Positions 30,859 to 42,170 of a DNA stretch of 64,000 bases are shown one piece after another. Below the pieces are notes generated by a model, which was given only the letters and a program-made list of their open reading frames with translations, did no database searches and was not told where the DNA came from. The DNA is from Enterobacter asburiae (lineage in GTDB: Bacteria > Pseudomonadota > Gammaproteobacteria > Enterobacterales > Enterobacteriaceae). Position 1 is the stretch's first letter; every line of letters begins with the position of its first letter. Position numbers and translations under genes: made by a program. The stretch is taken from contig NZ_JAKCMV010000012.1 in the NCBI RefSeq assembly GCF_021440515.1, positions 30,619 through 94,618 of the forward strand, in the 5' to 3' direction.

Positions 30859-31527
30859 ATGACAAGACGAAGCGATATTATCGATAATTCTGACAGATAT
30901 ATAACCCGCAATTCTCGATACGGTCTTATCTATACAGAAAATTTGGGGTGGATCGATTTAGGGCACGCTAATCCTGACGGGGCTGAACATTTATGGCAGC
31001 AGATGACCATGCCTGGCGGAGGAGATAATGAGTGGTTCGACGTTCGATATTTCCAAAGCATGTCTAAAAACATCTTCGGATTAAAGTCGACAACAGGAGT
31101 ATATCGTCATTATCAGGTTCGTAGGGGTTTAAGTGATTATGTTCTTAAAGGTGTCGCTTTATCGATTTTTATGAACACTTCCCACCAGTTTGAGTCGCTA
31201 CAAGGTTCCTGGCCCTACGTTCTCATCACAGACAGCGGATACAGCGCTGAAGATTTAGTCTCGAATCTTTTCGGTTTTTGCCAGGCCGTAGATTTCGCTG
31301 ACTACACGCCTTTTTTACAAATCAGCCCCAAAGAAAAAGCGTATCGTATTTGGGATTACTACGGTCCCGTCGGTGAGATAAAAAACAGGGGTGCTATTCC
31401 ATTATTGTTTCCTGATCCCATAGATACAAATGCAAAACTGGAGCCTTCCTCCGGGCACTTACCTGCATTTATGAGCGCAATCGAGCCGGTAAACGATCCT
31501 TATTGTGTTAGGGAGATACTCATTTGA
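30859..31527 (+). CDS. Uncharacterised protein, zapB-rraA cassette gene 1
   Basis: 222 residues, no signal peptide or membrane helix seen. Not recognised with certainty. Possible family motifs are RYGLIYTENLGWIDLGHA (residues 20-37), ITDSGYSAEDLVSNLFGF (about 123-140) and the LP-F-S-IEP tail segment. The gene is AT-rich beside its neighbours: two 60-base lines counted by hand (31081-31140 and 31261-31320) gave 22 and 26 G+C. It starts 88 bases after zapB, past that gene's terminator, and its stop overlaps the next start (TTGA), so the two are an operon. E. coli has no gene here. Confidence 0.8.
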   Translation: MTRRSDIIDNSDRYITRNSRYGLIYTENLGWIDLGHANPDGAEHLWQQMTMPGGGDNEWFDVRYFQSMSKNIFGLKSTTGVYRHYQVRRGLSDYVLKGVALSIFMNTSHQFESLQGSWPYVLITDSGYSAEDLVSNLFGFCQAVDFADYTPFLQISPKEKAYRIWDYYGPVGEIKNRGAIPLLFPDPIDTNAKLEPSSGHLPAFMSAIEPVNDPYCVREILI

Positions 31528-31919
31528 AGAAATATAGCCTTCCTGTCATCACTGTTTCACTCCTGTTACTGGCTCTGCTTTTTTGCCTAATTGTCACCCG
31601 GCCTTTTGCTGACGAACAGTACACACAAAGCAATCTTCTCAAATATTATCTCTTAACGCCGAAGCCTCTTATGGACGCGCCAAGAGTGGCATCCGAGTGG
31701 TACTTCACAAGTCGAACCGATGAAGGTAGCGGCTTGCAGATAAGCACTCTTAATTTCACCCATATTTCACCAGCTGACATTCAGCGTTTGAGCGATGAAC
31801 TTGAGGGCTATGTGGATAGCTATCCGGATCGACGTGCAACAATGGGCATCGCGGCAGAGGAAAACAAAGGCATGTTTGAACTGCGGGTGACGCATTACGC
31901 GTCAGGTGACGATCGCTAA
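31524..31919 (+). CDS. Uncharacterised membrane-anchored protein, cassette gene 2
   Basis: 131 residues. An N-terminal hydrophobic segment (YSLPVITVSLLLLALLFCLI) predicts a single anchor with the rest outside the cytoplasm; no proper lipobox is seen, since the residue before Cys is Phe. Starts at a TTG at 31524 overlapping the stop of gene 1, with GGGAG upstream, so translation is coupled. Function unknown. It may hold or regulate the gene 1 product at the membrane. Confidence 0.75.
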   Translation: MKKYSLPVITVSLLLLALLFCLIVTRPFADEQYTQSNLLKYYLLTPKPLMDAPRVASEWYFTSRTDEGSGLQISTLNFTHISPADIQRLSDELEGYVDSYPDRRATMGIAAEENKGMFELRVTHYASGDDR

Positions 31920-31925
31920 AACGAA

Positions 31926-31954
31926 AGGCCATCTGATTTGCAGATGGCCTTTTT
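31926..31954. terminator. Bidirectional terminator between cassette and rraA
   Basis: Perfect 10-bp stem AGGCCATCTG / CAGATGGCCT with T-rich tail on the plus strand and an A-rich stretch before it, so it can serve both the cassette and the convergent rraA. Confidence 0.85.
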
Positions 31955-31957
31955 GCT

Positions 31958-32443
31958 TTATTCGATATCCAGCGGATCTTCGGAAAGGATAATGCCGGTG
32001 TTGTCGGCATACAGGTGGTCGCCAGAGAAGAAGGTCACGCCGCCGAAATTGACGCGAATATCGCTTTCGCCGATCCCTTCTCCCGCTGCGCCCGCCGGGA
32101 TAGCCGCAATGGCCTGAATCCCAATATCCAGCTCTTCCAGGTCATCAACCTGGCGGACTGAACCGTACACCACAATGCCTTCCCATTCGTTCTGGGCGGC
32201 GAGGCGAGCGAGGTCGGCATCAATCAGCGCACGACGCGTAGAGCCGCCGCCATCGACCAGCAGGATACGACCACGGCCGTTCTGTTCGAGCAGATCGTAC
32301 AGCAACCCGTTATCCTCGAAACATTTCACCGTAATAATTTGTCCGCCAAACGACGACCGTCCTCCGAAGTTGGAAAACAGGGGTTCAACGACGTTGACAT
32401 CTTCCTGGTAGATGTCACAAAGTTCGGATGTATCGTATTTCAT
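31958..32443 (-). CDS. rraA: Ribonuclease E activity regulator A
   Basis: Trimeric inhibitor that binds RNase E and slows mRNA decay. 161 residues ([19 protein letters not shown]). [15 protein letters not shown] is the conserved surface loop shared with the related HMG/CHA aldolase fold. Confidence 0.97.
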   Translation of the reverse strand: MKYDTSELCDIYQEDVNVVEPLFSNFGGRSSFGGQIITVKCFEDNGLLYDLLEQNGRGRILLVDGGGSTRRALIDADLARLAAQNEWEGIVVYGSVRQVDDLEELDIGIQAIAAIPAGAAGEGIGESDIRVNFGGVTFFSGDHLYADNTGIILSEDPLDIE

Positions 32444-32535
32444 AGGCTTAACGCTCTGTTGCTGCGAGTGATTTCAGTATATCGCGCGAAACGCATTGTT
32501 TGCAAAATCATCAATTGTTAATTGATATTTGTCAG

Positions 32536-33456
32536 TTAAGCCAGCACCTGACTTAAGACAATTCCAATCACAAACAACAGGTTAGTCAGCAGCGCCCCTT
32601 TTACCGTGCGTTCGAGCATCGGTGGCATGGCGGCCGGGCTGAGCGCGTTCATGACATAACGCGCCTGCTTCACCAGCAGCGGAGCCGCCAGAATAAACAG
32701 CCAGCCCCACAGGCTGTGCAGCGAAATCAGGTTAAACAGCGCCAGACACACCAGCGCACCCATCAGCAGGCAGGCGTGATAGCGACGCGCGTTCACCGGC
32801 CCCAGACGCACCGCCAGCGTGTTCTTCCCGTTCTCACGGTCGCTGTCGATATCGCGCAGGTTGTTGATGTTCAGCACCGCCGTCGCCAGCAAACCACACG
32901 CCGTTGCAGGCAGGAACAGGGCAGGGATGAGGGTGTGAGCCTGAAGATACCAGCTTCCCATCACGCTCAGCCAGCCGAAGAACACCAGCACGGATATATC
33001 ACCTAAACCAATGTATCCATACGGACGCGTCCCGACCGTATAGGTGATGGCCGCGATAATAGCGAGCAGGCCAAGCACCATAAAGCCAATGAAATCGGCG
33101 GGGGTTTTACAGGCCACCGACACCAGCGCAAGGCCGGAAAGACAAATCAGAGCGACGGTGATAATCAGCGCGCGTTTCATCTGCGCCTGGGTGATCGCCC
33201 CTTTCTGCATCCCGCGCAGCGGCCCGATACGGTCAGGCTTGTCGCTGCCTTTTACCGCATCGCCATAGTCGTTCGCGAGGTTAGAGAGAATTTGCAGCAG
33301 GCCAGCGGTGACAAGCGCCAGGGCGGCGACCAGCGGATCGAAATGACCCTGCCACCAGGCAAGGGCGGTGCCTACGACAATCGCGGCAAAGGCCAGAGGG
33401 AGTGTTTTAGGACGCAGACTTTCGAGCCACGCCTGTGTACGGCTGATATCAGTCAT
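32536..33456 (-). CDS. menA: 1,4-dihydroxy-2-naphthoate octaprenyltransferase
   Basis: Membrane prenyltransferase that attaches the octaprenyl chain in menaquinone synthesis. 306 residues with about nine helices and the two Asp-rich UbiA motifs NLANDYGDAVKGSD and NLRDIDSDRENG. Next to hslU on the same strand with a hairpin in between (33471-33496). Confidence 0.96.
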   Translation of the reverse strand: MTDISRTQAWLESLRPKTLPLAFAAIVVGTALAWWQGHFDPLVAALALVTAGLLQILSNLANDYGDAVKGSDKPDRIGPLRGMQKGAITQAQMKRALIITVALICLSGLALVSVACKTPADFIGFMVLGLLAIIAAITYTVGTRPYGYIGLGDISVLVFFGWLSVMGSWYLQAHTLIPALFLPATACGLLATAVLNINNLRDIDSDRENGKNTLAVRLGPVNARRYHACLLMGALVCLALFNLISLHSLWGWLFILAAPLLVKQARYVMNALSPAAMPPMLERTVKGALLTNLLFVIGIVLSQVLA

Positions 33457-33470
33457 AGTTATTTAGCCAA

Positions 33471-33496
33471 TAAAAATGGGGCTTTTCAGCCCCATT
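33471..33496 (-). terminator. hslU terminator
   Basis: On the minus strand AATGGGGCTG-AAA-AGCCCCATTTTTA, a good stem with T-run 30 bases after the hslU stop, just before menA. Confidence 0.85.
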
Positions 33497-33524
33497 AACA
33501 GTGATGAGAATGCAGTAGCCGCGA

Positions 33525-34859
33525 TTATAAGATAAAACGGCTCAGATCTTCATCTGCCACTAACGCATCCAGATGCTTACTCACATAATCTGCGTCAATG
33601 GTAATGCTTTGACCGTTAAGGTCGCTCGCATCGTAAGAGATATCTTCTACCAGGCGTTCCAGCACGGTATGCAGACGACGCGCACCGATGTTCTCGGTGG
33701 TTTCGTTCACCTGCCATGCGGCCTGGGCGATGCGTTTGATACCGTCCTCGGTGAACTCAAGGTTCACACCCTCGGTCGCCATCAGCGCTTTGTACTGCAC
33801 GGTGGCAGAGGCGTTTGGCTCGGTCAGGATACGTTCGAAATCTTCGGTAGTCAGCGCCTGCAACTCAACGCGGATTGGCAGACGACCCTGCAATTCCGGG
33901 ATCAGGTCAGACGGGCTGGCAACCTGGAACGCGCCAGAGGCGATAAACAGGATGTGGTCAGTTCTTACCATACCGTGCTTGGTGGAAACCGTGCAGCCTT
34001 CAACCAGCGGCAGCAGGTCGCGCTGTACACCTTCGCGGGACACGTCCGGGCCGGAGGTGTTGCCGCCGCGCTTACAGATCTTGTCGATTTCGTCGATAAA
34101 CACGATACCGTGCTGCTCAACGGCGTCGATAGCGTCCTGTTTCAGCTCTTCCGGGTTCACCAGCTTCGCCGCTTCTTCTTCAATCAGCAGCTTCATCGCG
34201 TCTTTGATTTTCAGCTTACGCGCTTTCTGCTTCTGGCCGCCCAGGTTCTGGAACATGGACTGCAACTGGCTGGTCATCTCTTCCATGCCTGGAGGCGCCA
34301 TGATTTCAACGCCCATTGGCGCGGCAGCGAGATCGATCTCAATCTCTTTGTCGTCCAGCTCGCCTTCGCGCAGCTTTTTGCGGAATGCCTGACGCGCGGC
34401 AGACGGCTCGGCCTGCTGTTCAGACTGGCCCCAGTTGTTTTTCGCCGGTGGGATCAGCACGTCGAGAATGCGCTCTTCGGCCATCTCTTCGGCGCGATAG
34501 CGGTTTTTCTCGATAGCCTGAACGCGCACCATTTTGATGGCAGAGTCGGTCAGATCGCGGATGATAGAATCCACTTCTTTACCTACATAGCCCACTTCGG
34601 TGAACTTGGTGGCTTCAACTTTAATGAATGGCGCGTTGGCAAGCTTCGCCAGACGACGGGCGATTTCGGTTTTACCGACGCCGGTCGGGCCGATCATCAG
34701 AATGTTTTTTGGGGTTACTTCGTGACGCAGCTCTTCGTCGAGCTGCATACGGCGCCAGCGGTTACGCAGGGCGATCGCCACAGAACGCTTGGCGTTATCC
34801 TGGCCGATAATGTGTTTGTTCAGTTCGCTGACAATTTCGCGTGGGGTCATTTCAGACAT
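33525..34859 (-). CDS. hslU: ATP-dependent protease ATPase subunit HslU
   Basis: AAA+ unfoldase (ClpY), 444 residues. Walker A GPTGVGKT at 57-64, Walker [14 protein letters not shown], the substrate pore GYVGKE and the C-terminal tail DEDLSRFIL that docks into HslV. The protease degrades SulA and misfolded proteins. In an operon with hslV, ten bases downstream. Confidence 0.98.
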   Translation of the reverse strand: MSEMTPREIVSELNKHIIGQDNAKRSVAIALRNRWRRMQLDEELRHEVTPKNILMIGPTGVGKTEIARRLAKLANAPFIKVEATKFTEVGYVGKEVDSIIRDLTDSAIKMVRVQAIEKNRYRAEEMAEERILDVLIPPAKNNWGQSEQQAEPSAARQAFRKKLREGELDDKEIEIDLAAAPMGVEIMAPPGMEEMTSQLQSMFQNLGGQKQKARKLKIKDAMKLLIEEEAAKLVNPEELKQDAIDAVEQHGIVFIDEIDKICKRGGNTSGPDVSREGVQRDLLPLVEGCTVSTKHGMVRTDHILFIASGAFQVASPSDLIPELQGRLPIRVELQALTTEDFERILTEPNASATVQYKALMATEGVNLEFTEDGIKRIAQAAWQVNETTENIGARRLHTVLERLVEDISYDASDLNGQSITIDADYVSKHLDALVADEDLSRFIL

Positions 34860-34868
34860 TGGAGATCC

Positions 34869-35399
34869 TTACGCTTTAGACGGTAATTCTTCGATGGTGT
34901 GGTTATGGTTGGTATAGATGCAGATATCACCTGCAATATCCAACGCCTTCACAGCGATATCGCGCGCGTTCATGTCGGTATTTTCCAACAGAGCACGGGC
35001 AGCGGCCTGGGCGTATGGGCCACCAGAGCCGATAGCAATCAGGTCGTTTTCTGGCTGAATGACGTCGCCGTTACCGGTGATAATCAGCGAGGCCGTTTCA
35101 TCGGCAACCGCCAGCAGCGCTTCAAGCTTGCGCAGCATCCGGTCGGTACGCCAGTCTTTTGCCAGCTCAACGGCGGCTTTCACCAGATGACCCTGGTGCA
35201 TTTCCAGCTTACGTTCAAAAAGTTCAAACAGCGTGAAGGCATCAGCCGTACCGCCCGCGAAACCGGCGATCACTTTATCGTTGTATAAACGACGCACTTT
35301 CTTCACGTTGCCTTTCATGACGGTATTACCCAGCGTGGCCTGGCCATCACCGGCAATCACCACCTGGCCGTTACGGCGTACACTTACTATTGTTGTCAC
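34869..35399 (-). CDS. hslV: ATP-dependent protease peptidase subunit HslV
   Basis: Proteasome-beta-like threonine peptidase of 176 residues. The Met of MTTIVSVRR is removed to expose catalytic Thr1. The start is a GTG, as in E. coli; downstream [18 protein letters not shown] is conserved. Confidence 0.97.
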   Translation of the reverse strand: MTTIVSVRRNGQVVIAGDGQATLGNTVMKGNVKKVRRLYNDKVIAGFAGGTADAFTLFELFERKLEMHQGHLVKAAVELAKDWRTDRMLRKLEALLAVADETASLIITGNGDVIQPENDLIAIGSGGPYAQAAARALLENTDMNARDIAVKALDIAGDICIYTNHNHTIEELPSKA

Positions 35400-35434
35400 G
35401 AGCAGACCCCCTGGTTACAGATTCGGGAAACAGA

Positions 35435-35458
35435 AGCCCTGAGCCAGTGCTCAGGGCT
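35435..35458 (-). promoter_or_regulatory. Perfect stem-loop in the hslVU 5' leader
   Basis: AGCCCTGAGC / GCTCAGGGCT, a perfect 10-bp stem with a 4-base loop, 36 bases upstream of hslV. An equivalent leader hairpin is reported to stabilise hslVU mRNA in E. coli; it may also end ftsN transcripts. Confidence 0.8.
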
Positions 35459-35469
35459 GAATAGAAAGA

Positions 35470-35498
35470 TAGATGGGGGGGATTTTGGGGGTTTCAAC
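35470..35498 (-). promoter_or_regulatory. Heat-shock (sigma-32) promoter of hslVU
   Basis: On the minus strand, GTTGAAA (35498-35492) and CCCCCATCTA (35479-35470), 12 bases apart, fit the sigma-32 -35 and -10 consensus (CTTGAAA, CCCCATNT). The -35 box overlaps the end of ftsN. Confidence 0.88.
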
Positions 35499-36501
35499 CC
35501 CCGGAGGCGAGTCGAATGCAGTTTGTGTGACCCGCTACCTTCAGACGGGAGATCGTTCCGTCGGCATTTTCTTTGCCTTTGACCGGGCCAATCACCACGC
35601 GATTCCAGCCGTTGTTGGTGGTAATGCGTGAATCAAACCCTTCAAACGCCAGCTGAGCACGCACCGTTTCGGCCTGCTCTGCGCCTTTAAACGAGCCGCA
35701 CTGTACCATCCAGCGACGTTCGTCTTTTTTCTCCGCCGTCTGTTTTGGCGCCTCGGTTTCTTTGGTCACCGGCGCGGCCTGCTGGGTCTTTGGCTGTGCC
35801 GCTGCGGTATGCGCTGGCGTTTGCAGCAGATCCTGATACGGCTGGGCCGCCTGTTTCTGCGGCTGCGCTTTTGGCTGCTGAACCGGCTGCGTTTGCGCCG
35901 TGCGCGTTTGCTGCTGCGGTTGCTGGTAAGGCTGCTCCGCTACGCGCGGCTGCGTGCGGGGCTGTTGTTGTACCGGCTGCGTTTGCGACCACTGCTGCTG
36001 TTGTTGCTGCTGAATTTGTGCCTGGCGCTGGCGCTGCAACTGAAGCGTCTGCTGACGCTGGGCAGGCGTTTGCTCGTTCCACGGCACTTCGTTGAGCTGC
36101 GTAGGCTGCTGGCGCATATCGGCCTGCATCTGTGCCAGCAGCTGGCGCTGTTCGTTCGTCAGCTGATCGGCATTTTTCACTTCACCACCGGCAGAGGGCT
36201 CGGTAGGGGCGCGCACGCCAGGCTGACGGCTCTCAAGCTCTTTAATGTAGCGCCAGCGCTCTTCAGGTTTCGGCGGCAAGCCATTCCCGGCAACTTTGTT
36301 GCCTTGCAGCGCCTCGGACTCTTCTTTCTTATGATGCGTAATAAAGTACAGGCCACCGATGAAGGCCACCAGCACAGCCGCGGCAATAGCGACCATTGCC
36401 GGAGAGACAGCAGGCAGGTTTCGTTGCTTATTCCTTGAGCTACTCTTTTTGCGTCGCGAAGGTGCCGGCTGGCCGCGACGTACATAATCTCGTTGTGCCA
36501 C
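35494..36501 (-). CDS. ftsN: Cell-division protein FtsN
   Basis: Triggers septal peptidoglycan synthesis by FtsA/FtsQLB activation. 335 residues. Short basic cytoplasmic tail (RKKSSSRNKQ), one membrane helix at about 35-54, periplasmic region with a long Gln-rich linker (runs of Q around 150-225), then the C-terminal SPOR domain (RRWMVQCGSFKGAEQAE) that binds denuded glycan; two Cys may form its disulfide. Confidence 0.96.
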   Translation of the reverse strand: MAQRDYVRRGQPAPSRRKKSSSRNKQRNLPAVSPAMVAIAAAVLVAFIGGLYFITHHKKEESEALQGNKVAGNGLPPKPEERWRYIKELESRQPGVRAPTEPSAGGEVKNADQLTNEQRQLLAQMQADMRQQPTQLNEVPWNEQTPAQRQQTLQLQRQRQAQIQQQQQQQWSQTQPVQQQPRTQPRVAEQPYQQPQQQTRTAQTQPVQQPKAQPQKQAAQPYQDLLQTPAHTAAAQPKTQQAAPVTKETEAPKQTAEKKDERRWMVQCGSFKGAEQAETVRAQLAFEGFDSRITTNNGWNRVVIGPVKGKENADGTISRLKVAGHTNCIRLASGG

Positions 36502-36594
36502 TATCGTTTCGCTGTATTCATTCGTTCGTCAGCCCGCCATGTTACTTAAGCGGCGGGGCTTTGACCAGATAAGGGTGTTGTAAAGGCGTTTACT

Positions 36595-37620
36595 TTAAGT
36601 CAATGCCTGGGTAGAGCCGCGAACGATCAGTTCGCAGTCCAGCAAACGTGAGCCGCTGCTAACCGTTTGACCATGCAGCTGATCCAGTAGCAAAAGCATA
36701 GCCTCGCGGCCGATTTCGTAGCGCGGTTGGGCAACGGTAGAGAGAGGTGGATCGCAAAATTCAGACAGAGAAATATTATCGAATCCAATAATCGACAAAT
36801 CTTTTGGCACCCGCAGGCCCCGGCGTTTGGCGTAAGACAGCGCGCCGAGCGCCATCACGTCGCTGTGACAGAAGACTGCCGTTGGCGGCTCCGGCAGCGC
36901 CAGCAGTTTCTCCAGCGCCAGCGCACCCGCTTCAAAGGTGAAATCACCGCGCGCAATATAGTGAGGGTCGACCGTTGCCCCGGTACGGCGCAGCGCCTGA
37001 ACGTAGCCCTGCAAGCGGTAGTGGCATAGCGGCATCTCTTCCGGCCCGGCAATACAGCCAATGCGCTTGTGGCCCAGCTCCTGAAGATAGTTTACCGCGT
37101 TAAAGGCGGCGGTCAGGTTGTCGATGTGGACCGTCGGCAGCTCCAGCTCCGGCGCAAATTCGTTCGCCATCACCATCGGCGGTAAGTTGCGCTGCTCTTC
37201 GATGCTGGCATCAAACGGCAGACGAGAGCCGAGCAGCAGCATGCCGTCAATTTGCTTGGTGATGATGAGGTCGATGAAGGTTTTTTCCTGCTGATTCTGA
37301 TGGGCGCAGTCGCCAATCAGCACCAGGTAGCCCTGTTCGGCGGCGGTAACTTCGATGCCGCGAATGATTTCGCTGAAGAAGGGATCGCAAATGTCCGGCA
37401 CAATCACCAGGATCGTGCGTGACTCATTGCGTTTTACGTTACGCCCCATCGCCTGAGGGAAATAGCCGACCTCAATCGCCGCCTGCTCGACCCGGTTACG
37501 GGTGGCCTGGGAGACTTTGTCCGGGTTCATCAATGCGCGGGACACGGTTGCCGTAGAGACCTGGGCTTTCTGGGCAACGTCTTTCATGGTCGCCGTGGCA
37601 ACCTCTTTCCTGGACTTCAA
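36595..37620 (-). CDS. cytR: Repressor CytR
   Basis: LacI-family repressor of nucleoside uptake and catabolism genes, acting with CRP. 341 residues. HTH at the N-terminus (ATMKDVAQKAQVSTATVSRA), then a periplasmic-binding-like effector domain that responds to cytidine in E. coli. The TTG start at 37620 has a strong GAGGAG six bases upstream, which supports it. Confidence 0.95.
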   Translation of the reverse strand: MKSRKEVATATMKDVAQKAQVSTATVSRALMNPDKVSQATRNRVEQAAIEVGYFPQAMGRNVKRNESRTILVIVPDICDPFFSEIIRGIEVTAAEQGYLVLIGDCAHQNQQEKTFIDLIITKQIDGMLLLGSRLPFDASIEEQRNLPPMVMANEFAPELELPTVHIDNLTAAFNAVNYLQELGHKRIGCIAGPEEMPLCHYRLQGYVQALRRTGATVDPHYIARGDFTFEAGALALEKLLALPEPPTAVFCHSDVMALGALSYAKRRGLRVPKDLSIIGFDNISLSEFCDPPLSTVAQPRYEIGREAMLLLLDQLHGQTVSSGSRLLDCELIVRGSTQALT

Positions 37621-37751
37621 CGTCTTCTCCTCGCGTAAACACCGAACTTCTGACGCACCATTTTTACAGATAGTTTATGAGAGCGGTTACAGAATTTTCA
37701 TAAAAAGTGTGAGGGACGTTAAATTTTTTCGATCCTTATCGCATCTTCGCC

Positions 37752-40073
<2,322 letters not shown>

Positions 40074-40147
40074 AACTTACATTCAACATCGCGTGGTGTC
40101 TGGCGTTAGGGCTGGAAGAGCGACGCGGCCTTTACTGAGGTTCTCCC

Positions 40148-40360
40148 ATGAAAAAAGATATTCACCCTAAATACGAAATGATTACTGCAAACTGTTCTTG
40201 CGGTAACTCTATCCAGATCCGCTCTACCGTAGGTCACGATCTGAACCTGGACGTGTGCGGCCAGTGCCACCCGTTCTACACTGGTAAGCAGCGTGATGTT
40301 GCAACCGGTGGCCGTGTTGACCGCTTCAACAAGCGTTTCAGCATCCCGGGCGCTAAATAA
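40148..40360 (+). CDS. rpmE: Ribosomal protein bL31
   Basis: Large-subunit protein bridging the 50S and 30S heads, 70 residues. Four Cys (16, 18, 37, 40) form the zinc site, so this is the zinc-containing version; a zinc-free paralogue would lie elsewhere. Confidence 0.98.
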   Translation: MKKDIHPKYEMITANCSCGNSIQIRSTVGHDLNLDVCGQCHPFYTGKQRDVATGGRVDRFNKRFSIPGAK

Positions 40361-40370
40361 GTTTCCCGAA

Positions 40371-40397
40371 AAAAAGGCACCGAAAGGTGCCTTTTTT
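40371..40397. terminator. Bidirectional terminator rpmE/metJ
   Basis: AAAAAGGCACC / GGTGCCTTTTT hairpin with A- and T-runs on both sides, between the convergent rpmE and metJ. E. coli has yiiX here; it is absent. Confidence 0.9.
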
Positions 40398-40408
40398 GTA
40401 TCCGCAAA

Positions 40409-40726
40409 TCAGTATTCCCACGTATCCGGGTCGATACCCAGCTCACGCATAATCACTTTTGCCTCTTCCGGGATTTCATCACTGCGTTCTTTGCGCAGGT
40501 CTTCATCGTTCGGTAACGGTTGGCCGGTAAACGCGTGTAAAAACGCTTCGCACAGCAGTTCGCTGTTGGTCGCGTGGCGCAGGTTGTTCACCTGACGACG
40601 CGTACGTTCATCGGTGAGGATCTTCAACACCTTCAGAGGAATGGAAACCGTAATTTTCTTTACTTGCTCACTCTTCTTACCGTGCTCAGCGTATGGGCTG
40701 ATATATTCGCCGCTCCATTCAGCCAT
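40409..40726 (-). CDS. metJ: Methionine repressor MetJ
   Basis: Dimeric ribbon-helix-helix repressor of methionine genes, with S-adenosylmethionine as corepressor. 105 residues as in E. coli. The beta-strand [11 protein letters not shown] inserts into the Met-box major groove; [16 protein letters not shown] forms the helices. Divergent from metB. Confidence 0.98.
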   Translation of the reverse strand: MAEWSGEYISPYAEHGKKSEQVKKITVSIPLKVLKILTDERTRRQVNNLRHATNSELLCEAFLHAFTGQPLPNDEDLRKERSDEIPEEAKVIMRELGIDPDTWEY

Positions 40727-40914
40727 GAGATACCTTTAATCCTCTCAGTCATTAATCTAAAGGTGCAAAACCGCATATCGTGTTGAGGGGTTCTGACCGT
40801 AATCTTGCGTAGTTTACCGTAGAGACAGTACCGTGGCACGGATATTGGCGCTGCGGCGTGCACTAAAGCATATAATTTTAACGGCTATTTACGCATTGCT
40901 CAATCTATACGCAA

Positions 40915-40946
40915 AGAAGTTTAGATGTCCAGATGTATTGACGTCC
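40915..40946. promoter_or_regulatory. Met boxes between metJ and metB
   Basis: Four tandem 8-bp units (AGAAGTTT, AGATGTCC, AGATGTAT, TGACGTCC), each matching AGACGTCT at six of eight positions, in perfect 8-bp phase. MetJ dimers should bind cooperatively and repress both metB and metJ. Confidence 0.85.
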
Positions 40947-41007
40947 ATACTTTCAATGTTTACTCTGATGCCTGACTTTTCACCTAATAAGCCAGGAAGC
41001 CTTCACC

Positions 41008-42168
41008 ATGACGCGTAAACAGGCCACCATCGCAGTGCGTAGCGGATTGAATGATGACGAGCAGTACGGCTGTGTTGTCCCGCCGATTCATCTCTCCAGT
41101 ACCTATAATTTCACCGGATTTAATGAACCCCGCGCGCACGACTACTCCCGTCGCGGCAACCCTACGCGTGACGTGACCCAGCGCGCGCTGGCGGAGCTGG
41201 AAGGCGGAGCTGGCGCGGTGTTGACCAATACCGGCATGTCTGCGATCCACCTGGTTACTACCGTCTTCCTGAAGCCTGGCGATCTGCTGGTCGCACCGCA
41301 CGACTGCTACGGCGGCAGCTATCGCCTGTTCGATAGCCTGGCGAAGCGCGGCTGCTATCGCGTGCTGTTTGTCGATCAAAATGATGAGCAGGCCCTGAAA
41401 CAGGCGCTGGCAGAGCAGCCGAAGCTGGTGTTGGTGGAAAGTCCAAGCAATCCATTGCTGCGCGTCGTCGATATTGCGAAAATTTGTCAGCTCGCAAGGG
41501 ATGCGGGAGCGATAAGTGTAGTGGATAATACCTTCCTCAGTCCGGCCCTTCAGAACCCGCTGGCGCTGGGTGCCGATCTGGTATTGCATTCATGCACTAA
41601 ATATTTGAACGGCCACTCTGACGTGGTGGCCGGCGTGGTGATTGCAAAAGATCCAGACGTTGCCACTGATCTGGCATGGTGGGCGAATAACATTGGCGTG
41701 ACCGCCAGCGCGTTTGACAGCTACCTGCTGCTGCGCGGTATTCGCACCCTGTCGCCGCGTATGGAAGTGGCGCAGCGCAACGCGCAGGCGATTGTTGATT
41801 TCCTGAAAACCCAGCCGCTGGTGAAAAAGCTGTATCACCCGTCGCTGCCGGAAAACCAGGGTCACGAGATTGCCGCGCGTCAGCAGAAGGGTTTTGGGGC
41901 GATGTTAAGTTTTGAACTGGATGGCGACGAGCAAACGCTGCGTCGCTTCCTGAGCGGGTTGTCATTGTTTACGCTGGCGGAATCTTTAGGCGGGGTCGAA
42001 AGCTTGATCTCCCACGCCGCGACCATGACGCACGCAGGTATGGCACCGGAAGCACGTGCCGCCGCCGGGATTTCTGAAACGCTGCTGCGTATTTCAACCG
42101 GTATTGAAGATTCTGAAGATTTAATTGCCGATCTGGAAAATGGCTTCCAGGTCGCAGCCAAGGGGTAA
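41008..42168 (+). CDS. metB: Cystathionine gamma-synthase
   Basis: PLP enzyme that joins O-succinylhomoserine and cysteine in methionine synthesis. 386 residues. PLP Lys is in HSCTKYLNGHSDV; YSRRGNPTRD near residue 50 and STGIEDSEDL near the end are Cys/Met-metabolism family motifs. Two bases separate it from metL. Confidence 0.97.
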   Translation: MTRKQATIAVRSGLNDDEQYGCVVPPIHLSSTYNFTGFNEPRAHDYSRRGNPTRDVTQRALAELEGGAGAVLTNTGMSAIHLVTTVFLKPGDLLVAPHDCYGGSYRLFDSLAKRGCYRVLFVDQNDEQALKQALAEQPKLVLVESPSNPLLRVVDIAKICQLARDAGAISVVDNTFLSPALQNPLALGADLVLHSCTKYLNGHSDVVAGVVIAKDPDVATDLAWWANNIGVTASAFDSYLLLRGIRTLSPRMEVAQRNAQAIVDFLKTQPLVKKLYHPSLPENQGHEIAARQQKGFGAMLSFELDGDEQTLRRFLSGLSLFTLAESLGGVESLISHAATMTHAGMAPEARAAAGISETLLRISTGIEDSEDLIADLENGFQVAAKG

Positions 42169-42170
42169 TC

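Noticed and set aside
35700..36090. Gln-rich repeats in ftsN as a frameshift or expansion error
   Set aside because: The frame stays open through to a normal SPOR domain; Gln-rich linkers are usual in enterobacterial FtsN.
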